Assembly: GCA_049600855.1 (NCBI GenBank) | Contig: JBMYQA010000018.1 | Span: forward strand, 1-40,322 | Reading direction: 5' to 3' | DNA length: 40,322 bases | Source of the DNA: JBMYQA01 sp049600855 | GTDB lineage: Bacteria; Bacteroidota; Bacteroidia; Cytophagales; Flammeovirgaceae | Shown here: one piece after another, positions 1 to 6,893 of the stretch | Layout: each line of letters begins with the position of its first letter | How positions within the stretch are numbered: position 1 is the first letter of the stretch | The notes under the pieces: model-generated | What the model was told of the DNA's origin: nothing | Databases searched by the model: none | Seen by the model: the letters and a program-made list of their open reading frames with translations, nothing else | Made by a program: the position numbers and the translations under genes

Positions 1-1532
1 GATTCCAAGAATTCTATCCATTCTCGAGCGATCGCTTCATCTTCAGGATTTTCACGACGTTGGTGAGCTAAGTAAGCTAAGGCTTCTAAGGTGTACCAAT
101 TCGGACTGGTTTGGGGAATATTGATTAGCTCTTGGAATACCTGAACAGCCTGTTCTGTTTTTTCCTCTTTTACATAATAAAAACCAAGGTACACTTTTGG
201 ATAAGGGTTTTCTGGAGATTTGTGAATAAACGCTTGGGCAATTTCTTCGATGTTATAAGTGAGGCTGTCAATTCCTTGTTCATGTAATATGCTGAGCGCA
301 TGGAGGTCGGATAGGTGATGTGGATATGGAGGTTTTAAAAAGGCACTAAAGTTTAATAGTTGCCTACTAAGCTGGTATTGTTCTGCATCAATGCCTCCCA
401 TAAAACTGGCTGCTAATGCGGTTGCTCTCAATTTTTGATGATAAAACGCTATATAATCATCCCGTTTAAAGGTGGCAAAGGCGTTGAACCATTCTTGTTG
501 CTTAGTACCATCAAAAAAGTCGAGTTTTTTAGGCCAATCATACACAAAGTGTTCTAAAAAGGCCATTGCAAATAAGGAATACGTAACATCTCCATAAATC
601 AAACGCGCCGGATCACTCAATAAGTTAGTATTAGCCAGCAAGATAAATGTCAGATCTTTATTGGGAACCTTTAAAAATAGACTCGAAAAACAATCATTTT
701 GGCCATAGCCCCAATACAAGGAATCTTCAATAAAGTTTTGGGAGAAGATGCCTAATCCGTAAGGCTGCTTTTCCCCTGAATTAGATATGTAGGGGCTAGT
801 CATTTGTTGAAAGCGCTGTTGGGATAGCAATGAAAATTCATTTAAAGCATCATCAAACTGTGCTAAATCCCTTACTGTAGAAACAATGCCTGAAGCGGTA
901 CTCAAACCAGGATCGTAAATTCCCGCTTCATTTGGTGGGAAATAAGGAGTGGCTAATCTAGGTTGAAGTGCTTGAACTTTAGCATGATTAGTAAGTCCGT
1001 ACGTAGATTTTAAATCGAGTTTATCGATGATATAATCTTGCAACAACTGCTCATAGGTTTGACTACTGACGTGTTCAACAAGCTGTGTTAACAAACTAAA
1101 TCGGCTACTGTAAAGAAAACCATTTCCCGGCGTTCCTTGTGAGGTATGGGCTAACAAGTGTTTCACCTTAATGGCCTCATTTAATGGTGTTTGTAGCAAA
1201 TAGGTTTTCACACTTTTTTCTAAATCCAATTTACCTTCCTCCACCAATTGAAAAATAATGGTAGCCGCAAAAATCTTGGAAACAGATGCAATGGGAAACA
1301 AAGTTGCCGAATCGACAGGAGTTTGCGTGTCGATATTGGCAAAACCTTGATAATGCTCATAGCGAATCTGATCGCCACTTTTTACCAAAATAGCTAGACC
1401 TGGAATGTTGAAGTATGTTTGGAGTTGATCCATAGCTTGCTGGAAGCGATCAGTTTTTGTTGTTTGGGTATCTGCTGTGGGGGAACAGGAAATTAAACTG
1501 GCTAGCAGTGCAAAACACAATACGTATTTCAT
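1..1532 (-). CDS. Serine beta-lactamase-like hydrolase, lipoprotein (3' end beyond window)
   Basis: This ORF was read by hand on the minus strand from an ATG at 1532. It stays open for 510 codons to the window edge, so the C-terminus is missing. The N-terminus is a lipoprotein signal (MKYVLCFALLASLISC, lipidated Cys16). The nucleophile motif S-V-S-K (Ser83, Lys86) lies in a typical class C beta-lactamase/DD-peptidase context (LFPIASVSK). The downstream segments HTSQGTPG and STASGIVSTVRDL also fit that fold. The usual Y-x-N position reads Y-S-S. About 330 residues in, the hydrolase domain gives way to a helical region resembling TPR repeats (for example KVYLGFYYVKEEKTEQAVQVF). Family members act on peptidoglycan peptides, esters or beta-lactams, so the substrate cannot be told from sequence. 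The protein is probably anchored in the periplasm or outer membrane. It is divergent from the OmpA-type gene. Confidence 0.85.
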   Translation of the reverse strand, partial: MKYVLCFALLASLISCSPTADTQTTKTDRFQQAMDQLQTYFNIPGLAILVKSGDQIRYEHYQGFANIDTQTPVDSATLFPIASVSKIFAATIIFQLVEEGKLDLEKSVKTYLLQTPLNEAIKVKHLLAHTSQGTPGNGFLYSSRFSLLTQLVEHVSSQTYEQLLQDYIIDKLDLKSTYGLTNHAKVQALQPRLATPYFPPNEAGIYDPGLSTASGIVSTVRDLAQFDDALNEFSLLSQQRFQQMTSPYISNSGEKQPYGLGIFSQNFIEDSLYWGYGQNDCFSSLFLKVPNKDLTFILLANTNLLSDPARLIYGDVTYSLFAMAFLEHFVYDWPKKLDFFDGTKQQEWFNAFATFKRDDYIAFYHQKLRATALAASFMGGIDAEQYQLSRQLLNFSAFLKPPYPHHLSDLHALSILHEQGIDSLTYNIEEIAQAFIHKSPENPYPKVYLGFYYVKEEKTEQAVQVFQELINIPQTSPNWYTLEALAYLAHQRRENPEDEAIAREWIEFLE

Positions 1533-1980
1533 TATAGTGAATTTTAATTTAAGGCTGCTTTAATGACAGATATTTTTTAGGATAGTTGCTTATTGAGGGC
1601 AACTTAGTTGATCATTTTAGCATCCAGCGTACGTTCACCCAAAAAACACCTTAAATACGTGTTTTTGAACCCTTGATTCACATGAAGAATGTTGAGTTTC
1701 AAGCGCAACACTTAAAAAGTTGAGGCAGAAAAGTCTGACCTATAGGAATCCTCAACTAGTACAACTTAAAAATATGGATTACTTAACGGGTAATATATTT
1801 ATTTTGTAAATAGTTAAGTATTTAATAATCAGTAGTTTAAAGTTGATTTGTGTGGGTAATCTTGGCATTTACTTTGCAAGGATTAAAGAAAATAAGCGAC
1901 TAAGTTTGGAGCTGTTATATTTTACCTAATTTTGCAGATTATTAGTATAAAAGCAGCATGTTTTTCATTTATTCCAAAGA
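1533..1980. other. 448-bp divergent intergenic region
   Basis: AT-rich spacer between the serine-hydrolase gene (-) and the OmpA-type gene (+). It holds a well-formed Bacteroidota promoter for the OmpA-type gene (1905-1934) and a weaker possible second one (TTTG at 1847-1850, then TACTTTG at 1870-1876). There is an 8-bp inverted repeat, TACTTAAC at 1780-1787 with GTTAAGTA at 1813-1820, and a 6-bp hairpin AGTTGC/GCAACT at 1584-1604. No ORF with recognisable content was seen. Confidence 0.6.
1905..1934 (+). promoter_or_regulatory. Bacteroidota-type promoter for the OmpA-type gene
   Basis: TTTG at 1905-1908 and TAATTTTG at 1927-1934 are separated by 18 nt. This matches the -33 TTTG / -7 TAnnTTTG pattern of the Bacteroidota primary sigma factor. 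The predicted start is near 1940, giving a leader of about 40 nt. Confidence 0.6.
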
Positions 1981-4014
1981 ATGATTCTTATGACAAAAAC
2001 CGTTGGATTGCTACTGATTCTATTTTTTACGTCTAGTTTGGTGGTTTGCCAAGATACCCAATGGGCTAGTAAAGTAATCGATGTATCTTCTACACGCGAC
2101 ACGGTAGCACATGGCTATTTCTATCAAGCTAATCAAGCCTTAGGCCGCCCAAACAAAATGCCTCAGATTGGTGAAAGTCCGTTAGCTTGGTGTCCTGCAA
2201 AAAAGAAAAAAAGGGCAAATGAATGGATAAAAGTAGGATTTGAAAAACCGATACGTATTCGCCAAGTGGCAGTCGCTGAAAATTGGGGAGCTGGTACCAT
2301 TACTCAAATTTATATTTATGGCGAGGCAGGTCAAAAAATGCGTGTCTATCACGATAAAAAAAATAGGGCAGTGCCTGGGAATGGGCGTGTATTAAATGCC
2401 TTTACTCGCCTTAGTCCATTTGAGGTCGTGGCGGTAGAAGTAATCTTGAGTACCATAGACATTGAGGGTTGGAATCAGATTGATGCGATAGGCATTTCTA
2501 GTAGCTCATTACCCATTAAAGCCGAAATCAACGTAGCCGAAGCAATGGAAGTTGAATCCATAGAGCCTGTAAGTTTTTACATCAATTCAATGGCAGATGA
2601 AACCTTACCCATTGTATCTGCAGATGGACTAACCTTGTATTTTGATCGGAAGAATCATCCTCGTAACACCTTCTCATTAGAGCCTAATGACGATATTTGG
2701 TATGCAAAACGTCAGGGAGATGGGTGGTCTGCTCCTATTCGATTTGACAAGCCATTGAATAATCGAGAGCATAATTACGTGTTTAAGGCGACTCCCGATG
2801 GCAATGCCTTGTTATTAGGAAACCGCTATACAGGTTCGGGAGGAAGTCGACCCGGAGTTTCCATTAGTCATCGCACAGCAGATGGTTGGGGCTTTCCAGA
2901 ACCTTTAGAAATTGAAGGCTATTACAATTATAATAAGTTTAGCGAACATACCATTTCTAATAATCGAAAAGTATTAGTAATGGCTATCGAACGAAAAGAT
3001 ACGCATGGAGGAAAAGATTTATACGTGAGCTTTTTGAAAGAAGATGGGATTTGGACCTTACCCAAAAATATGGGATCAGTGGTCAATAGTGTCGTCAATG
3101 AACTGGCTCCGTTTATTGCTGCTGATGATAAGACACTCTATTTTGCTTCGTCAGGATTTAGCAACTACGGTTCTAATGATATCTTTATGACACAACGTTT
3201 AGATAGCACTTGGACCAATTGGAGTGAACCTTTAAATCTTGGGCCTACCTTTAATACAGATAAATGGGATGCTTATTTTTCGCTTGATGCAAAGGGGGAG
3301 TATGCCTATTTTGTTCGAGCTCAGCGCGAGGATGGGACGAATACGGATATTTATCAGGCCAAGCTCCCTAGAGCAGCCAAACCTGATCCTGTAGTATTGA
3401 TTTCCGGAACTGTTTACGATAACAAAACAAAGGCTCCTATTGCGGCAAAAGTCATTTATGAGAACATTCATACGGGAGAAGAACTAGGGCTTGCTGCGAG
3501 TAACCCAGGAGATGGAAGCTACAAACTGACTTTACCTTACCATCAAAAATATGGAATCTATGCTTATGCAAAAGGGTATTTTTCAGTGGATGATCACATC
3601 GATTTGGAGCATTCTGATGAGATCTTTCGGGAAATAAAAAAAGATTTACATTTAGTGCCAATAGAAGTGGGGCAAACGATTCGTTTAAATAATGTCTTCT
3701 TCCAACAAAGTAAATCTAATCTATTACCAGATTCCTATCCAGAATTAAAGCGATTAGCTCGAATGTTAGCCGAACACGCAAGTATGGAAATTACTTTAGA
3801 AGGGCATACCGATATTGTGGGCAATCCTAAATTGAACCTGAAGCTGTCGGAAGAACGGGTAAAAGTGGTAAAAGAATACTTGGTAGCTCAAGGCATCGAC
3901 AAAAAACGCATCAAAACAAAGGCTTACGGAGGCTCGAGGCCGATTACGCGTCAACGAACAGGTGATGCACAAAAGATTAATCGCAGGGTAGAAGTAGTGA
4001 TTAATAAAATCTAG
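1981..4014 (+). CDS. OmpA-family envelope protein with discoidin-like, PD40 and carboxypeptidase-regulatory-like domains
   Basis: A secreted or outer-membrane-associated protein of 677 residues. A signal peptide (about 1-23) is followed by a discoidin-like beta domain (about 25-170; SLAWCPAKK and WIKVGFEKP region). Next come WD40/TolB-type PD40 repeats (about 200-455, for example LPIVSADGLTLYFDR). A carboxypeptidase-regulatory-like Ig fold follows (about 473-550, ISGTVYDNKTKAPIAAKV). The last part is a C-terminal OmpA domain (about 570-677, LEGHTDIVGNPKLN and a closing RRVEVVI) that binds peptidoglycan. This architecture recurs in Bacteroidota, including near T9SS/gliding genes (PorE/SprF-linked relatives). 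A second in-frame ATG at 1990 (MTKTVG) is an equally good start. A bidirectional terminator follows at 4042-4081. The precise role is unknown; a link between peptidoglycan and an outer-membrane complex is inferred. Confidence 0.85.
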   Translation: MILMTKTVGLLLILFFTSSLVVCQDTQWASKVIDVSSTRDTVAHGYFYQANQALGRPNKMPQIGESPLAWCPAKKKKRANEWIKVGFEKPIRIRQVAVAENWGAGTITQIYIYGEAGQKMRVYHDKKNRAVPGNGRVLNAFTRLSPFEVVAVEVILSTIDIEGWNQIDAIGISSSSLPIKAEINVAEAMEVESIEPVSFYINSMADETLPIVSADGLTLYFDRKNHPRNTFSLEPNDDIWYAKRQGDGWSAPIRFDKPLNNREHNYVFKATPDGNALLLGNRYTGSGGSRPGVSISHRTADGWGFPEPLEIEGYYNYNKFSEHTISNNRKVLVMAIERKDTHGGKDLYVSFLKEDGIWTLPKNMGSVVNSVVNELAPFIAADDKTLYFASSGFSNYGSNDIFMTQRLDSTWTNWSEPLNLGPTFNTDKWDAYFSLDAKGEYAYFVRAQREDGTNTDIYQAKLPRAAKPDPVVLISGTVYDNKTKAPIAAKVIYENIHTGEELGLAASNPGDGSYKLTLPYHQKYGIYAYAKGYFSVDDHIDLEHSDEIFREIKKDLHLVPIEVGQTIRLNNVFFQQSKSNLLPDSYPELKRLARMLAEHASMEITLEGHTDIVGNPKLNLKLSEERVKVVKEYLVAQGIDKKRIKTKAYGGSRPITRQRTGDAQKINRRVEVVINKI

Positions 4015-4041
4015 GAGATAGTGTCTTTGCGAATAATAATA

Positions 4042-4081
4042 AAAAGCTCAAGCTTCAGTGTAAACTGATCCTTGAGCTTTT
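4042..4081. terminator. Bidirectional terminator between convergent OmpA-type gene and porT
   Basis: A perfect 11-bp stem, AAAAGCTCAAG (4042-4052) with CTTGAGCTTTT (4071-4081). It has T-rich ends on both strands and sits between two converging genes. Confidence 0.8.
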
Positions 4082-4091
4082 AAGCTAGATT

Positions 4092-4790
4092 TTACTCAAA
4101 GTTTAAGTACAAGCCTACTCGATGTGTAGTAATTCGATTGATTTCTGTAGCGAGGGTATTATTCGCATTATAGAAATTTATCAAACCATGAGAGAATCTA
4201 ATTTCAGGGGCGAACTTGAAAAATTGCCAGTAGAAATCAAATCCTAATCCATAGGTGATTTCAAAGTTTCTGTTGGCCACAAAGGAATTTTCACCAGCAC
4301 CCGTAATAATACTTGGTACTACTCCGCCTACCATATACATTCTAAAGTTTCTTCTTCGGAGTGAGCGGTATTTGAGTAATATGGGAAACTCAATCGTAGA
4401 AGGGCCTTGTTCAACTTTCACCACCGTTTCGTCGAAGCCTGTTTTTTCAATGATTCGATTATACAATGCAACACCAGGGGTGAGTCGCAATGACCAAAGC
4501 TCATCTTCTAAAGCAACTTGCAAAATAAAGTGAGCAGAAAATGCAGGCTGCCAAGAACTGGTGATGGATTGAAACTCGCTATTTAAGAACGAGTTATCGT
4601 ATTTTAAGCGCATGGTGGTTTGTTGGAGACCAATCTGAAATCCCCAACGAATATCCTTGTCTTCGTAATTTGGTAAATTGACATAGCGTTGAGCCGTTGC
4701 ATGGGAAACAAAGGCAAACAACAAAAAAACAATAATGGCTATTTTCTGGCCAAATAGATTGTGCTGATTCCAAATGTGAGCGGTACGCAT
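4092..4790 (-). CDS. porT: PorT-like outer-membrane beta-barrel protein of the type IX secretion system
   Basis: A protein of 232 residues with a long N-terminal signal (about 1-33, ending ATAQ). It has an outer-membrane beta-barrel pattern of alternating aromatic strands and ends at a C-terminal Phe-Glu. The segment after the signal (NLPNYEDKDIRWGFQIGL) and EIRFSHGLINF resemble PorT/SprT proteins as I remember them. PorT (Porphyromonas) and SprT (Flavobacterium) are required for T9SS secretion and gliding. The location directly downstream of ubiE is the arrangement commonly seen for porT in this phylum. The start codon lies inside ubiE (52-nt overlap with no closer ATG), which suggests translational coupling. 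If it is not PorT, it is still a porin-family barrel of the same fold. Confidence 0.72.
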   Translation of the reverse strand: MRTAHIWNQHNLFGQKIAIIVFLLFAFVSHATAQRYVNLPNYEDKDIRWGFQIGLQQTTMRLKYDNSFLNSEFQSITSSWQPAFSAHFILQVALEDELWSLRLTPGVALYNRIIEKTGFDETVVKVEQGPSTIEFPILLKYRSLRRRNFRMYMVGGVVPSIITGAGENSFVANRNFEITYGLGFDFYWQFFKFAPEIRFSHGLINFYNANNTLATEINRITTHRVGLYLNFE

Positions 4791-5461
4791 GTTACTTCCT
4801 TAAATCCTACTTTTTTCAAAATATTGCTAAACGCTTCACCGTAAGGAAATGCTTTTACTGATTCGGGCAAATAGGTGTATGCTGCCGAATCTTTCGATAC
4901 TACCTTTCCGATGAGCGGAAGAATATTTTTAAAATAAAAATTATAAAACTGCTTGAAAGGAAAGCTTTCGGGCTGTGAAAATTCTAACACAGCCACTACG
5001 CCTCCTTTTTTTACCACTCGATGCATATCAGATAGCCCCTTTTCTAAGTTCTCAAAATTACGAACCCCAAAGGCTACCGTAATCACATCAAAGTGATTGT
5101 CGGCAAAAGGAAGGTTTTCAGAATCGCCCAATTGGAGTTCAATGACATCATCTGCCCCCATTTTTGCGATTTTTTTCTTCCCCACTTCCAGCATTCCTGC
5201 CGAGATATCTACACCGACAATTTTCTTAGGCTTCAAAGATAGTGCCTCAATTGCAAAGTCAGCTGTTCCTGTAGCGACATCAAGCATAATTTGAGGCTGC
5301 TCAGGCTTCAATAATTTGACCGCTTTTTTACGCCAAAGGATATCAATTCCACCACTTAGCAAATGATTGAGCAAATCGTATTTAGGTGAAATGTTATTAA
5401 ACATATCTGCTACTTGCTCTTTTTTACTGCCTGTCTGTTCTTTATAAGGTACTACTGCCAT
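4739..5461 (-). CDS. ubiE: Demethylmenaquinone methyltransferase (UbiE/MenG)
   Basis: A class I SAM-dependent methyltransferase of 240 residues, the usual UbiE/MenG length. It catalyses C-methylation of demethylmenaquinone to menaquinone. Motif I is LDVATGTAD (60-68) and the acidic motif after beta2 is VGVDISAGM. The UbiE hallmark regions VRNFENLEKGL and EFSQP are present. It lies between era (upstream, 91-bp gap) and porT (downstream, 52-nt overlap). Bacteroidota generally use menaquinone, so MenG is the likely physiological role. A -7 box (TAACTTTG on the minus strand at 5484-5491) suggests a promoter of its own. The nearby polyprenyl synthase (38734-39708) could make the quinone side chain. 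Confidence 0.95.
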   Translation of the reverse strand: MAVVPYKEQTGSKKEQVADMFNNISPKYDLLNHLLSGGIDILWRKKAVKLLKPEQPQIMLDVATGTADFAIEALSLKPKKIVGVDISAGMLEVGKKKIAKMGADDVIELQLGDSENLPFADNHFDVITVAFGVRNFENLEKGLSDMHRVVKKGGVVAVLEFSQPESFPFKQFYNFYFKNILPLIGKVVSKDSAAYTYLPESVKAFPYGEAFSNILKKVGFKEVTCVPLTFGISTIYLARK

Positions 5462-5483
5462 AAATATGGGGTCTAAATTTGCG

Positions 5484-5491
5484 CAAAGTTA
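5484..5491 (-). promoter_or_regulatory. Possible -7 element upstream of ubiE
   Basis: The minus strand reads TAACTTTG, a perfect TAnnTTTG match 22 bp upstream of the ubiE start. No TTG was found at the expected -33 distance, so the call is tentative. Confidence 0.35.
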
Positions 5492-5552
5492 AGTGTCATG
5501 AGTCTGAAATGACCATCTTCATTACCTTTTGTGGGAAGAAATTGTTTGTGAG

Positions 5553-6434
5553 CTAGTCATTATAACCAAACTTATTGAGTTTATTTTTTTCCCTTCGCCA
5601 GTTAGGAACCACTTTTACAAACTGCTCTAAGAATACTTTTTTCTGGAAAAATGTTTCCAACTCTTCTCGGGCTTGCATGCCTAACTTCTTCAACATGCTA
5701 CCGCCTTTCCCAATCAAAATTCCCTTTTGACTATCCCGTTCGACCATAATGATGGCGCGCATACGAATCAGGTCATCAGATTCTTTGAAGGACTCAATGG
5801 TGACTTCGCAACTGTAAGGCACTTCTTGTTTATAATTCAAAAAGATTTTCTCACGCAAAATTTCGGCAGCGAAGAAGCGTTCTGGTTTGTCTGTTAAGGT
5901 ATCTTTCTCAAAAAATGGAGGATGTACAGGCAAATGCTCCATAATTAATTTAAAGACCGTCTCCACATTAAAATCATGTAAAGCGGAGATGGGCAGTACC
6001 GCTTTCGCTTCTACCTGCTCTTTCCAATAGGCCAACTTCTCTTCCACCTTTTCCTGATCTGCCAAATCCACTTTGTTGACCAAGACAAAAACAGGAGCCT
6101 CTACAAATTTCAACTTTTCGATTACATCATTCTCATCGAACTCTTCAAAAATATCTGTGACAAACAAGATGACATCTGCATCATCCAACGAAGTATGCAC
6201 AAAGCGCATCATGGATTTATGTAGCTCATATTTTGGTTTGATGATGCCTGGCGTATCGGAATATACAATTTGGAAATCATCGCCATTTAACACCCCAAGG
6301 ATGCGGTGACGTGTCGTTTGTGCTTTGGAAGTGATGATGGAAAGACGCTCTCCCACCATTTGGTTCATTAAGGTAGATTTACCCACATTGGGCTTTCCAA
6401 TGATGCTGACAAAGCCAGCTTTATGTTCATTCAT
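5553..6434 (-). CDS. era: GTPase Era
   Basis: A full-length Era of 293 residues, the 16S rRNA-binding GTPase that acts in 30S ribosome maturation. The G1 motif is GKPNVGKST (13-21), G3 is DTPG (60-63), G4 is NKVD (120-123) and G5 is SAL (near 149). The C-terminal KH RNA-binding domain carries IGKGGSMLKKLG. It is the first gene of the minus-strand group era-ubiE-porT and is divergent from tRNA-fMet. A minus-strand TATATTTG at 6493-6500 is a plausible -7 box. The start ATG at 6434 gives the canonical Era N-terminus (HKAGFVSIIGKPN). Confidence 0.97.
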   Translation of the reverse strand: MNEHKAGFVSIIGKPNVGKSTLMNQMVGERLSIITSKAQTTRHRILGVLNGDDFQIVYSDTPGIIKPKYELHKSMMRFVHTSLDDADVILFVTDIFEEFDENDVIEKLKFVEAPVFVLVNKVDLADQEKVEEKLAYWKEQVEAKAVLPISALHDFNVETVFKLIMEHLPVHPPFFEKDTLTDKPERFFAAEILREKIFLNYKQEVPYSCEVTIESFKESDDLIRMRAIIMVERDSQKGILIGKGGSMLKKLGMQAREELETFFQKKVFLEQFVKVVPNWRREKNKLNKFGYND

Positions 6435-6492
6435 AACGATTAGATTAGGTGATCAGGCAACAGAAAATGGTCGCCTCCACATTTTGAAAGCG

Positions 6493-6500
6493 CAAATATA
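6493..6500 (-). promoter_or_regulatory. Possible -7 element for era
   Basis: The minus strand reads TATATTTG, a TAnnTTTG match about 60 bp upstream of the era start. No clear -33 TTG was found. Confidence 0.35.
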
Positions 6501-6542
6501 GGGAGTTTGAAATAATAATTTGAATATTTCACAACAAATGGC

Positions 6543-6572
6543 TTGTAATTTACGTAAACTAAATTACCTTTG
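6543..6572 (+). promoter_or_regulatory. Promoter of tRNA-fMet
   Basis: TTG at 6543-6545, a 19-nt spacer, then TACCTTTG at 6565-6572. This is a textbook Bacteroidota primary-sigma promoter. It places the transcript start about 20 nt before the mature tRNA. Confidence 0.7.
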
Positions 6573-6597
6573 CATCCCCGCTTAGGGAACACAACAT

Positions 6598-6670
<73 letters not shown>

Positions 6671-6680
6671 CTAAAAGTAA

Positions 6681-6715
6681 AACGCCTCTTGAAGAAATTC
6701 AGGAGGCGTTTTTTT
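6681..6715 (+). terminator. Rho-independent terminator after tRNA-fMet
   Basis: Stem AACGCCTC (6681-6688) with GAGGCGTT (6703-6710), with an inner TGAA/TTCA pairing, followed by a T run to 6715. Confidence 0.85.
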
Positions 6716-6893
6716 GTGTTTTAGGTGAAGGTTTGTAGCTTTTATAAAACTTTTTCAATCTACTTTACATAATCTCTATTATCTTAACCATCCAAATCGA
6801 AGTTATCCCGTGCATTTACCTCTGATAACTTCTTCGCTATTAGTGATAAACACTATTCAACATAATTTTTCTTTCGTTCAACCAACAATCAAT

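Noticed and set aside
6810..6893. Upstream ATG of the FG-GAP protein gene
   Set aside because: Using it would put 28 residues ahead of a complete signal peptide; the ATG at 6894 fits better.
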